From assembly GCA_963743275.1 (NCBI GenBank), contig CAVUPB010000002.1, positions 372,001 through 436,000 of the forward strand: a DNA stretch of 64,000 bases. Direction: 5' to 3'. The stretch is from JALYLC01 sp963743275. Its GTDB lineage: Bacteria > Actinomycetota > Thermoleophilia > Gaiellales > JALYLC01. Positions 16,452 to 24,397 of the stretch are shown here, piece after piece (the first letter of the stretch is position 1; each line of letters opens with the position of its first letter). A program made the translations under genes and the position numbers. The notes beneath the pieces were generated by a model that had not been told where the DNA came from, did no database searches, and saw only the letters and a list, made by a program, of their open reading frames with translations.

Positions 16452-17518
16452 GATCGCGTGCCCTCCCGCTCGCCGAACGGGCCGCCGCGCGCCATCGGCG
16501 CGAACTGCTCGCGCCAGTGCGGATCGCCGTAGACGTGGTCGAACAGGTTCGCCGGGTCGGGCGCCGGATCGGCGGCGGCCTGGCGGATCGCGGCGTCGAT
16601 CTCGGCGTTGACCTCGCCGCGCAGGCGCGTCACCGTCTCGGCGTCGATGCTCTGCTCGGCCACGAAGCGGTCGATCGGGTCGTGCTTGCGCGCGTCGGCG
16701 ACCTCCTCGGCGGGGCGGTAGACCTTGCCCGCATCGGCCACCGAGTGGCCGCGGAAGCGGTACGTCGTCGTCTCGAGCAGGGCCGGCGCGCGCTCCTCGC
16801 GCGCGCGGCGCAGGAGGCGGTCGGACGCCTCCATGACCGCGAGCAGGTCGTTTCCGTCGACGCGCTCGCCGTGCATGCGGTAGGCCGCGGCGCGCTTCCA
16901 CTGCTCGGGCTCCGAGGAGGCCATCTCGACCGAGGTGCCCATGCCGTAGCGGTTGTTGATGACCTGGTAGACGATCGGCAGGTGCCAGATCGACGCGAGG
17001 TTGAGCGACTCGTGGAACGCGCCGATGTTCGTCGCGCCCTCGCCCAGCTGGCAGAGCACGGCGCTGGGCTTGCTCTCGTAGTCGAGCGCGAGGGCGATGC
17101 CCGTCGCGATCGGGAGCTGCCCGCCGACGATGCCCCAGCCGCCGAGGAAGTTGCGGTCGACGTCGAGCAGGTGCATCGAGCCGCCGTAGCCGCCCGCGAC
17201 GCCGGTGGCCTTGCCGAAGAGCTCGGCCATGACGCCGCGCGGCTCGGAGCCGACGGCCAGCGCGGTGCCGTGGTCGCGATAGCTCGCGATCACGTAGTCG
17301 CCCGGCTCGAGTGGCTCGATGGCGCCGACGTTGGCCGCCTCCTCGCCGATCGCGAGGTGGCAGTACCCGCCGATGCGCGCCCGCGTGTACTGCTCCTCGG
17401 TCCGCTCCTCGAAGCGGCGGATCAGGAGCATCTTGCGCAGGAGCCGCTCGGCAGTCTCCCGGTCGACGGCGACTGACGACTGCTGGATGGCGCTCACTGA
17501 CTCAGTCTTGCACGTCAA
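16439..17518 (-). CDS. pdhA: Pyruvate dehydrogenase E1 alpha subunit
   Basis: 359 residues from a TTG whose TTGA overlaps the proS stop; GTG at 17497 (VSAIQQSSVAV) is the alternative start. It has the E1 alpha signatures IRRFEERTEEQYTRARIGGY, GGYGGSMHLLD, and the thiamine-diphosphate site GEGATNIGAFHESLNLA continuing to NNRYGMGT. The serine/arginine loop TYRFRGHSVADAGKVYR matches the phosphorylation-loop region of eukaryotic homologues. It decarboxylates pyruvate and passes the hydroxyethyl group to E2 lipoate. It is translated in an operon lpdA-proS-pdhA-pdhB-pdhC. Confidence 0.92.
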   Translation of the reverse strand: MTCKTESVSAIQQSSVAVDRETAERLLRKMLLIRRFEERTEEQYTRARIGGYCHLAIGEEAANVGAIEPLEPGDYVIASYRDHGTALAVGSEPRGVMAELFGKATGVAGGYGGSMHLLDVDRNFLGGWGIVGGQLPIATGIALALDYESKPSAVLCQLGEGATNIGAFHESLNLASIWHLPIVYQVINNRYGMGTSVEMASSEPEQWKRAAAYRMHGERVDGNDLLAVMEASDRLLRRAREERAPALLETTTYRFRGHSVADAGKVYRPAEEVADARKHDPIDRFVAEQSIDAETVTRLRGEVNAEIDAAIRQAAADPAPDPANLFDHVYGDPHWREQFAPMARGGPFGEREGTRSWRA

Positions 17519-19224
17519 GCCGGGACGCTGGGCATCAGGCTCGCGTGCAGCGCGGCGATCTGCGCCGCGGCCGTATCGAGCGGCACCGTCTCGGACTCGC
17601 CGCTGCGGCGCCCGCGGACGTCCACGGTGCCGTCGCTGACGGTGCGCTTGCCGACCGTCACGCGCAGCGGGGCGCCGATCAGGTCGGCATCGGCGAAGCG
17701 CGAGCCGGGGCTGCCCTCGCGGTCGTCGACCATCGTCGTGAGGCCGAGCGCGCCCAGCTCGCCGGCCAGGCGGTCCGCGTGCGCGGGCGCCTCGTCGCCG
17801 ATCGCGACGAGCCAGATGTCGAACGGAGCGATCGGCGCGGGCCAGATGCAGCCGTGCTCGTCGTAGGACTGCTCGATCGCCGCGGCGGCGATGCGCGCCG
17901 GGCCGATGCCGTAGCTCCCCATCACGATCGGCTGCTCGGCGCCGTTCTCGTCCAGGTACATCGCGCCCATGGCCTCGCTGAAGCGGGTGCCGAGCTTGAA
18001 GATGTTGCCGATCTCGATCATCGGCTCGATCGCGAGCACGCCGTCGCAGAACGGGCAGCGGTCGCCGTCCTCGACCTCGGTGATGTCGGCGAACGAGGCC
18101 TCGAAGTCGCGCCCGGCCTCGACGCCGGTGAGGTGCCAGCCGGTGCGGTTGGCGCCCGTCACCCAGGCGCCCTCGCGCAGCGTCTCGTCGGCCACGATGC
18201 CGCCGATCGCACCCGGCCGGATGCCGACCGGCCCGATCGAGCCGGGCTTGGCGCCGAAGGCCGCCTCGATCTCCTCGGGGGTGGCCGGCTCCGTCGTCTG
18301 GCGCAGCACCTTCGAGAGCTTGAGCTCGTGCAGCCTGCGGTCACCGCGCACGAGCGCGAGCCAGACCGCCCCGTCGGCCGCGACGACCGGCATCGCCTTG
18401 CTCGTCGTGCGCGGGTCGATGGCGAGGAACTGCGCGAGCTCGTCGATCGTGCCGACGTTCGGCGTCTCGACCTCGGCGACCGGCGCGCTCGCGGGCGACG
18501 GCGCGCGATCGATGCGCGACGTCGCCATCTCGACGTTCGCGGCGTAGTCGCAGCGGCTGCAGCGCGCGACGCGATCCTCGCCCGCGCTCGAGGGCGCCAT
18601 GTACTCGTGCGCCAGGCTGCCGCCCATGATCCCCGTGTCCGACTCGACCTTGTAGAACTCGAGCCCGCAGCGGGTGTAGATGCGGTGGTAGGCCTCCTCG
18701 TGCTTCGCGTAGCCCTCGTCGAGGCCGGCCTGGTCGCGGTCGAGCGTGTAGGAGTCCTTCATCGTGAACTCGCGCGTGCGCAGCACGCCGCCGCTGGAGC
18801 GCGGCTCGTCGCGCTCCTTGAGCTGGATGTGGTACCAGATCTGCGGCAGGTCGCGGTAGCTGCGGATCGTCTGCGAGGCGTGCAGCGCGACGATCTCCTC
18901 GTGCGTGATCGCGAGCACGAGATCGCGCTCGCCGCGGTCGCGCAGCTTGAAGACGACGTCGATGTCGTAGCGCCCCGAGCGCCGCCAGAGCTCGGCCGGG
19001 TGCAGCACGGGCATCAGCATCTCCTGCCCGCCGATGCGGTCCATCTCCTCGCGGATGATCTCCTGGACGCGCTTCTTGACCCGCCAGCCGAGCGGCAGCC
19101 ACGTCCACATGCCGGCCCCGACCTGCCTGACCATGCCGGAGCGCACGAGCAGCTTGTGGCTCACGGCGACCGCGTCGCCCGGGGCGTCGCGCAGGGTCGG
19201 GAGGAGGTAGCGCGTCGCGCGCAT
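17515..19224 (-). CDS. proS: Proline--tRNA ligase
   Basis: 569 residues from ATG 19224 (MRATRYLLPTLRDAPGDA). Class II motif 1 is VRQVGAGMWTWLPLG; motif 2 is LPQIWYHIQLKERDEPR, followed by GVLRTREFTMKDSYT; motif 3 is VMGSYGIGPARI. Between motifs 2 and 3 lies the YbaK/INS-like editing domain (residues about 225-380) that clears Ala-tRNA(Pro), which marks the bacterial-type enzyme. The anticodon domain is at the end. It starts 2 nt after lpdA and overlaps pdhA, so it is embedded in the pyruvate dehydrogenase operon. The upstream extension of the open frame reads antiphase through lpdA and is not part of it. Confidence 0.95.
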   Translation of the reverse strand: MRATRYLLPTLRDAPGDAVAVSHKLLVRSGMVRQVGAGMWTWLPLGWRVKKRVQEIIREEMDRIGGQEMLMPVLHPAELWRRSGRYDIDVVFKLRDRGERDLVLAITHEEIVALHASQTIRSYRDLPQIWYHIQLKERDEPRSSGGVLRTREFTMKDSYTLDRDQAGLDEGYAKHEEAYHRIYTRCGLEFYKVESDTGIMGGSLAHEYMAPSSAGEDRVARCSRCDYAANVEMATSRIDRAPSPASAPVAEVETPNVGTIDELAQFLAIDPRTTSKAMPVVAADGAVWLALVRGDRRLHELKLSKVLRQTTEPATPEEIEAAFGAKPGSIGPVGIRPGAIGGIVADETLREGAWVTGANRTGWHLTGVEAGRDFEASFADITEVEDGDRCPFCDGVLAIEPMIEIGNIFKLGTRFSEAMGAMYLDENGAEQPIVMGSYGIGPARIAAAAIEQSYDEHGCIWPAPIAPFDIWLVAIGDEAPAHADRLAGELGALGLTTMVDDREGSPGSRFADADLIGAPLRVTVGKRTVSDGTVDVRGRRSGESETVPLDTAAAQIAALHASLMPSVPA

Positions 19225-19226
19225 GC

Positions 19227-20627
19227 TCAGCGCTTCTTCGCGGGCACGTGCAGCGGCCGGCCGAGGGCGACGAGGGCCGCCTCCTTGGTGGCCTCGCCGA
19301 GGGTCGGGTGCGCGGCGAGCGAGTCGCCGAGCGTCTCGAGCGTGGCCTCGGCCTCGATCGCGACGACGCCCGCCTCGATCAGCTCCGTCGCCTGCGTGCC
19401 GACGGCGACCATGCCGAGCAGCTCGCCGTAGCGCGCCTCGCCGATGATCTTGACGAAGCCGGTGCGGTCGCCGTACATCGCCGCGCGCGCGATCGCCGCG
19501 TAGGGCATCGTGCCCACGACCACCTGGTCGCCGTGCGCCTCGCGCGCCTGCGCCTCCGAGAGGCCGACAGAGGCGATCTCCGGGTCGGTGTAGACGCAGC
19601 GCGGCGTCGAGCGGTAGTCGATCTCGGAGGCGTGGCCGAGCGCGTTCTCGGCTGCGATCTCGCCCTCGCGGAACGCCGTGTGCGCGAGCTGCCAGTTGGC
19701 CGCGACGTCGCCGACGGCGTAGATGTGCGCGACGTTCGTGCGCATGTGCGAATCGACCGGGATGCGCCGCGGCTCGGCCGTCACGCCCGCGGTCTCCAGT
19801 CCGATGTCCTCGACGTTGGCGACGCGCCCCGTGGCGACGAGGATCACGTCGGCCGCGACCTCGTGCTTCTCGCCGGCGGCGTTCTCGTAGGTCAGGGAGA
19901 GGTCGCCGTCGCGCTCCTCGATCGCCGTCGCGCGCGCCCCCAGCTCGACCGCGATGCCGCGCCGGCGGAAGGCCCGCTCGAGCGCCGCGACCGCGTCGGT
20001 GTCCTCGTTGCCGATCAGGTTCGGCAGCATCTCGATGATCGTCACGGCCGAGCCGAACTGCGCGTAGATCGACGCGAACTCCACGCCGATCACGCCGCCG
20101 CCGAGCACGAGCATCCGCCGCGGCACGGCGTCGAGCTCGAGCGCCCCGGTGGAGTCGATGCAGCGCGGGTGGTCGATGCCGGGAATCGGCGGGCCGGCGG
20201 GGCGCGAGCCCGTCGCGATCACGGCGCTCTTGAACTGCACGTCCTCCCCGCCCTCGACCGCGAGCGTGTTCGGCCCGCTGAAACGGCCGCGGCCCTTGAC
20301 GATCTGGATGCCGTTGCCGCGCAGCAGACCGCCGAGGCCCTTGACGACGCCGTCGACGATGCCGCGGCGGTTGGCCTGCACCTGCTCGAAGTCGAGGTCG
20401 ATGTTCCCGAGCCGCACGCCGAGCTGCGCGAAGTGCCCCTGCGCGTCGTTGTACGCGTGCGCCGACTGCACCATCGCCTTCGTGGGAATGCACCCGACGT
20501 TGAGGCACGTGCCGCCGACCGTGTCGGCCTGCTCGACGATCACGACCGATGCCCCCAGCTGCGCGGCGCGGATCGCCGCTGGATAGCCGCCCGGCCCTGA
20601 GCCGAGGACGACGAGATCGCACTCCAT
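19227..20627 (-). CDS. lpdA: Dihydrolipoyl dehydrogenase (E3)
   Basis: 466 residues from ATG 20627 (MECDLVVLGSGPGGYPAAI), which follows the ribosome-binding sequence AGGGGA; the frame extends upstream, but that extension is not conserved. It has the FAD site GSGPGGY, the redox disulfide GGTCLNVGCIPTKAM, the NAD site VLGGGVIGVEFASIYAQFGS, the second FAD motif IYAVGDV and the C-terminal His-Glu pair in AAHPTLGEATKEA. It reoxidises dihydrolipoamide on the E2 subunit with NAD+. It opens the operon that continues proS, pdhA, pdhB, pdhC and the CBS gene. Confidence 0.95.
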   Translation of the reverse strand: MECDLVVLGSGPGGYPAAIRAAQLGASVVIVEQADTVGGTCLNVGCIPTKAMVQSAHAYNDAQGHFAQLGVRLGNIDLDFEQVQANRRGIVDGVVKGLGGLLRGNGIQIVKGRGRFSGPNTLAVEGGEDVQFKSAVIATGSRPAGPPIPGIDHPRCIDSTGALELDAVPRRMLVLGGGVIGVEFASIYAQFGSAVTIIEMLPNLIGNEDTDAVAALERAFRRRGIAVELGARATAIEERDGDLSLTYENAAGEKHEVAADVILVATGRVANVEDIGLETAGVTAEPRRIPVDSHMRTNVAHIYAVGDVAANWQLAHTAFREGEIAAENALGHASEIDYRSTPRCVYTDPEIASVGLSEAQAREAHGDQVVVGTMPYAAIARAAMYGDRTGFVKIIGEARYGELLGMVAVGTQATELIEAGVVAIEAEATLETLGDSLAAHPTLGEATKEAALVALGRPLHVPAKKR

Positions 20628-20707
20628 GCTGGGTTCCCCTTCAGGTCGCTTGCGGAGCCAACGTAGCAGGCGGAAACGCATCGCCGCCCCGACCCGGATC
20701 ATCTACG

Positions 20708-21046
20708 ATGACGGGCGTGACGCCCCTTGCGGAGCAGTGGGACGCGATCGTCTCCGAGCAGCCCGGAGACTGGTCACAGCTCCGCGTCGAGCTGCGGCTC
20801 GCCGACGCCTCGCAGACCGAGCGCGCGTGCGTCGTCGCCGCACCGCTCAACCCGTGGCGCCGCGACGACGACTTCCGCATCGGGATCCTGCGCTTCCAGG
20901 CCGCCTCGAGCTTCGGTTACGGCTCGTTCGCGGGCCTCGTCCGCATGCGCCTGGCGCAGCTCGACAACGAGCGCATCGGCGGCTCGCTGACACTGCTCGG
21001 CGGCACCGAGGCCATCGAGCCCGTGGCCACGCAAGGCCCCGCGTAA
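20708..21046 (+). CDS. Conserved-looking hypothetical protein
   Basis: 112 residues from ATG 20708 (a GTG at 20717 is an alternative). It contains TPLAEQWDAIVSEQPGDWSQ, then LRVELRLADASQTERACVVAAPLNPWR and a C-terminal half FRIGILRFQAASSFGYGS with regular alternating strands and helices. There is no membrane segment or known motif. It is divergent from lpdA, sharing an 80-nt intergenic region, and 28 nt upstream of the zinc-ribbon gene. The family is not recognised. Confidence 0.6.
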   Translation: MTGVTPLAEQWDAIVSEQPGDWSQLRVELRLADASQTERACVVAAPLNPWRRDDDFRIGILRFQAASSFGYGSFAGLVRMRLAQLDNERIGGSLTLLGGTEAIEPVATQGPA

Positions 21047-21074
21047 GCGCCCTCGCGGCGCTGGACTGCGACCC

Positions 21075-21734
21075 GTGGCGTCCTTTCTTCGCATCGGCGG
21101 CGACGAGCTCGACCTCAGCGGCGGCCGCATGGTCTGGCGCCCCGGCACCGCCGGCGAGGACGACGGCATCGCGTTCGCGCTGACGGCTCACGGCGGCTCG
21201 CACCTGCTGCACGTGACCGGCTGGCTGCCGGGCAGCGAGCCCGCCGACCTCTCCTGCAGCGAGCTGCTGCTCGACGTGCCGGGCCCCGACGCGGCGCTCG
21301 ACGGCCGCATCTTCGCGATGGCGCTCGTGCGCTTCGGCCGCGTCTCCGAGAAGCGCGCCGTGATCTCGCTCGACGGCGAGATCGAGGGGATCGAGGCCGA
21401 CTCCGACGCGCGCACCACGGTCGCTGCCGACATCATCTGCTCGGTCGAGCGCGCGCACGAGCCTGCCTTCTGCGGCGCCTGTGGCAAGGCGCTCGCGGCC
21501 CCCGGCGCCGAGCGGCACGAGTTCGCGGGCGGGCGGCTCGTGACGACGCGCCACACCGCGACGACCTGCCCCGGGTGCGTCGAGGCGCTGCGCGGGCGTC
21601 CCCCCGCGTTCTGCACCGCCTGCGGAGTGGCCTACGAGCGCGACGGCGTGCAACACCAGGCGGACGAGCTGCTCCTGGCCTACACCTGCACGTGTCCGGC
21701 CGGGCACACCGTCTCCGGCATCAGCGCCGTCTAG
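21075..21734 (+). CDS. Hypothetical protein with three CxxC zinc-ribbon-like pairs
   Basis: 219 residues from a GTG. The first ~130 residues form a beta-rich domain (ASFLRIGGDELDLSGGRMVW to KRAVISLDGEIEGIEAD). The last 85 residues hold FCGACGKAL, TCPGCVEAL and FCTACGVAY plus CTCPAGH, so six or more cysteines in CxxC knuckles probably bind one or two zinc ions. No family is recognised. It follows the preceding gene on the same strand and may be cotranscribed. Confidence 0.6.
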   Translation: MASFLRIGGDELDLSGGRMVWRPGTAGEDDGIAFALTAHGGSHLLHVTGWLPGSEPADLSCSELLLDVPGPDAALDGRIFAMALVRFGRVSEKRAVISLDGEIEGIEADSDARTTVAADIICSVERAHEPAFCGACGKALAAPGAERHEFAGGRLVTTRHTATTCPGCVEALRGRPPAFCTACGVAYERDGVQHQADELLLAYTCTCPAGHTVSGISAV

Positions 21735-21799
21735 AGAGCCCATTGCCGGCCGGCCAGGCCGGCGGTCCGTGACAGATCTCCGCGCGGCGCAATGAACCA

Positions 21800-22372
21800 G
21801 TGATGCCCGACCGCCCGAGGATCCCGGAGCCGACGGATGCCGCGCTGCTCGCAAGCGGCGATCCGGATGCGTTCGTCGAAGTCTGCCGCCGTCACGGCCC
21901 TGCGTTGCGCTCGTTCCTCCGCCACCGCACACGCGACGGCGAGGTCGCCGCCGAGCTGCTGGCCGAGACATTCGCCGCCGCATGGACGGCTCGTGCGCGC
22001 TTCAAGGACGAACGCGACGGCTCGGCGGCTCCCTGGCTGCACGCGATCGCGCGCAACCTGGCATCGATGCACGCCCGGCGCGGCGCGCTCGCCCGCAGCG
22101 CACGCGAGCGCATCGGGATGCCCGTCCGGGAGTACGGCGCGACCGCCTACGACGAGGCCGAGGAGCGGCTCGACAGCGAGCTGCTCGCTCCCGAGCTCGG
22201 CGAGGCGCTGGCCGATCTGAGCGCCCGCGACCGGCGCGCGCTCGAGCTGCGCGTCGTCGAGGAGCGCTCGTACGACGAGATCGGCGACCAGCTCGCAATC
22301 ACGCCCGCCGCCGCCAGGACGCGCGTCTACCGCGCGCTGTCGGCGCTGCGCACCTCCTTGAAAGGATCCTGA
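21800..22372 (+). CDS. ECF-type RNA polymerase sigma factor
   Basis: 190 residues; GTG 21800 is directly followed by ATG 21803, either of which may be used. Region 2 is DAFVEVCRRHGPALRSFLRH to ETFAAAWTARARF. Region 4 is LADLSARDRRALELRVVEERSYDEIGDQLAITPAAARTRVYRA, divided into helices with the DNA-recognition helix at the end. There is no region 3, as in ECF (group 4) sigma factors. The stop overlaps the next gene by 1 nt (TGATG), so the downstream membrane protein is probably its partner and may act as an anti-sigma factor or target (inference). Confidence 0.9.
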   Translation: MMPDRPRIPEPTDAALLASGDPDAFVEVCRRHGPALRSFLRHRTRDGEVAAELLAETFAAAWTARARFKDERDGSAAPWLHAIARNLASMHARRGALARSARERIGMPVREYGATAYDEAEERLDSELLAPELGEALADLSARDRRALELRVVEERSYDEIGDQLAITPAAARTRVYRALSALRTSLKGS

Positions 22373-23355
22373 TGCCGAACGAGACCACACCCGATCTCGA
22401 GGCCATCCTCGGCGACCTCCACCGGGCCGTGAAGGCCCAGAGCGCGCCGGCGCTGCCGCTCGCGCGGCGGGTGCGACCGCGCCGTCGCCTCGTGCTCGCT
22501 CTCCCGCTCGCGATCGCCGTCGCGGCGGCGCTCTTCGTGGGCCTCGGCGTCGGCAACGAGCAGCCCGCGGCCGCCCGCCAGCTGCAGCATGCGGCGCGGC
22601 TCGTCGCCGGCGAGCCCGCGCCCGTCATCGGCCCGGGCCAGTACTGGTACGTCAAGGGCGTCGGCGCGTTCGCGAACGAGGTGAGCGCCGCGAATGGGAC
22701 GTTCACCGCGCGGCAGACCTCGAGCCACGAGATCTGGATCGCGAGCGACGGCTCCGGGCGGATCGTGCGCACGGACGGCCCGCCGCAGTTCTTCAGCGCG
22801 GCCGAGCGCGCGCGCTGGGAGGCCGCGGGCAAGCCGGGCTTCGGCCCGGCCGGTGGCATCGACGAGAGCGAGGGCCCCGGTGGCCTGTCGTGGGGCTGGG
22901 AGATGCTCGGCGTGCACTCCGGCGCGCAGATCCCGACCGATCCCGACGCGCTCGCGCGCCTCGTCGCCAGGGGCGCCGACGGCACCAAGAACCCGCTCCC
23001 GTACGAGGAGTTCAAGCTGATCGGCGAGATCCTGCGCTTCGCCCCGCTCTCCGGCGCGCAGACCGCGGCCTTCTACCAGGTGCTCGCGACGCTCCCCGGA
23101 ATCGAGCTGATCGGCTCGACGACCGACCCCATCGGCCGGCCGGGCACCGCGGTCTCGCTCACCCGCCCCGGCGACCCCGCACGCGAGGAGCTGATCCTCG
23201 ATCCGCAGACCGGGCGCATGCTCGGCAGCCGCTCGACGCTCGTCGCCCCCGACGCGGCCTACGCCGGCGCGGCCGTCGGCGACACGCTCAGCTACGAGGC
23301 GGTGGTCGCGACCGGCGTCGTCGGCGCGACCGACGCCCGTCCCGCCGCGTCGTGA
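22372..23355 (+). CDS. CU044_5270-like single-pass membrane protein, sigma-factor partner
   Basis: 327 residues from ATG 22372. An N-terminal cytoplasmic segment (about 1-40) precedes one membrane helix (RLVLALPLAIAVAAALFVGLG) and a large extracytoplasmic domain beginning with PVIGPGQYWYVKGVG. That arrangement and the QYWYV motif match the actinobacterial CU044_5270 family, which is regularly encoded beside ECF sigma factors. The family has no proven biochemical role; an anti-sigma or envelope-sensing role is inferred from coupling to the sigma gene. Two palindromic repeats follow the stop. Confidence 0.75.
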   Translation: MPNETTPDLEAILGDLHRAVKAQSAPALPLARRVRPRRRLVLALPLAIAVAAALFVGLGVGNEQPAAARQLQHAARLVAGEPAPVIGPGQYWYVKGVGAFANEVSAANGTFTARQTSSHEIWIASDGSGRIVRTDGPPQFFSAAERARWEAAGKPGFGPAGGIDESEGPGGLSWGWEMLGVHSGAQIPTDPDALARLVARGADGTKNPLPYEEFKLIGEILRFAPLSGAQTAAFYQVLATLPGIELIGSTTDPIGRPGTAVSLTRPGDPAREELILDPQTGRMLGSRSTLVAPDAAYAGAAVGDTLSYEAVVATGVVGATDARPAAS

Positions 23356-23363
23356 GGCCCGCT

Positions 23364-23392
23364 GCAAAGTTGGGGTCAGACCCCAACTTTGC
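23364..23392. repeat. Palindromic repeat, copy 1 (GGGGTCAGACCCC core)
   Basis: Perfect 13-nt arms, GCAAAGTTGGGGT and ACCCCAACTTTGC, around CAG. It starts 8 nt after the stop at 23355, between convergent genes. It may double as a two-way terminator. Confidence 0.85.
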
Positions 23393-23404
23393 GTGAGGGC
23401 GCTG

Positions 23405-23437
23405 GTGCAAAGTTGGGGTCAGACCCCAACGTTGCAC
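23405..23437. repeat. Palindromic repeat, copy 2, tandem to copy 1
   Basis: Arms GTGCAAAGTTGGGGT and ACCCCAACGTTGCAC with a single mismatch. It lies 12 nt after copy 1 and 10 nt before the stop of the convergent DUF5996 gene. Confidence 0.85.
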
Positions 23438-23447
23438 CGCCGGTGGT

Positions 23448-24368
23448 TCAGAGCAGCGGCGGCGGATCGCCCTCGACGCTGGCAGCGAGCGTCGCGTCCC
23501 ACCCGCACACCGTGCAGGCGTGGCGGACGGCCGAGCGAGCGAAGGCGAGCGCCGAGGCGTGCGGATCCGTGTCGCGCCGGATGTCGTCCCAGTCGAGCAC
23601 GAACTCGCCCAGGGCCGCGTCCCAGTGCGCGGCCGCCGGCGCGAGCACCGCGTCTGCGAAGCCCGCGGGCGCCGGGTGCGCGTAGGCGTAGAACGCCGGC
23701 TTCGGATAGCGGGCGTCGCCCGGCCACCAGCCGACCGCGACCTCTTCGGCGTCCATCGCGTTGCGTGTGATGAAGTCGGCGGCCGGCGGGTCCGCGGCCT
23801 TCCCCGAGAAGAGGCTGACCGCGAGGTCGAACGAGCCCCACCAGGCGTTGACCGGGGTCGAGCGCCCGCGGTAGGGCGCCCGCAGCGCCGCCAGCACCTG
23901 CGCGGCGCGCGTCGCGGCGGTGTGGAAGGCCGCAACGCGGCCCGCGTCGTAGCTCGCGTGCTCGGAGTCCTCGTCGAGCGGCGTGCTCCAGGGCGTCTCC
24001 TGGGGCCTCAGGTCGAGCGGGAACGGCCCGGCGAAGTCGTGCACCGCCGCGAGGACGTCGCGGGTGACCGCTCCGACCGGGCGGTCGGGCGTCAGCGGGA
24101 CGAACCCCCGGCGGCCGTCGCTGTGCTCGACGAGCGCCCCGTGGGCGCGCAGGTCGAGCGCGACGACGAGTGCGCCCGAGCCGTCCGCCGCCGGAAGCGA
24201 CGCGGTCTCCCAGCCCCGTGCCGTCAGGCGCAGCGCGGCGTGCTGGAGCTGCGGCTCGGGCGGCGCGAGCGCCGCGGCGAGCTTGCCGAGGACCTGCGTG
24301 TGCCCGTGCAGCGTGTCCCGTGTCTCGTGCCACGCCTCGTACGGGAGCTCGGGCCAGGTGGAGGGCAT
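23448..24368 (-). CDS. DUF5996 family protein
   Basis: 306 residues. It opens with WPELPYEAWHETRDTLHGHTQ and continues LGKLAAALAPPEPQLQHAAL, the characteristic start of DUF5996. Central conserved blocks are FAGPFPLDLRPQETPWSTPLDEDSEHASYD (in two halves) and VNAWWGSFDLAVSLFSG. The end is HACTVCGWDATLAAS. The family is widespread in actinobacteria and proteobacteria, without known function; the Trp/His-rich motifs suggest a binding pocket. It is a monocistronic gene behind pheT, 29 nt away. Confidence 0.85.
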   Translation of the reverse strand: MPSTWPELPYEAWHETRDTLHGHTQVLGKLAAALAPPEPQLQHAALRLTARGWETASLPAADGSGALVVALDLRAHGALVEHSDGRRGFVPLTPDRPVGAVTRDVLAAVHDFAGPFPLDLRPQETPWSTPLDEDSEHASYDAGRVAAFHTAATRAAQVLAALRAPYRGRSTPVNAWWGSFDLAVSLFSGKAADPPAADFITRNAMDAEEVAVGWWPGDARYPKPAFYAYAHPAPAGFADAVLAPAAAHWDAALGEFVLDWDDIRRDTDPHASALAFARSAVRHACTVCGWDATLAASVEGDPPPLL

Positions 24369-24397
24369 GTCCGCACGCTACCGGGTGCCGCGCGGGC

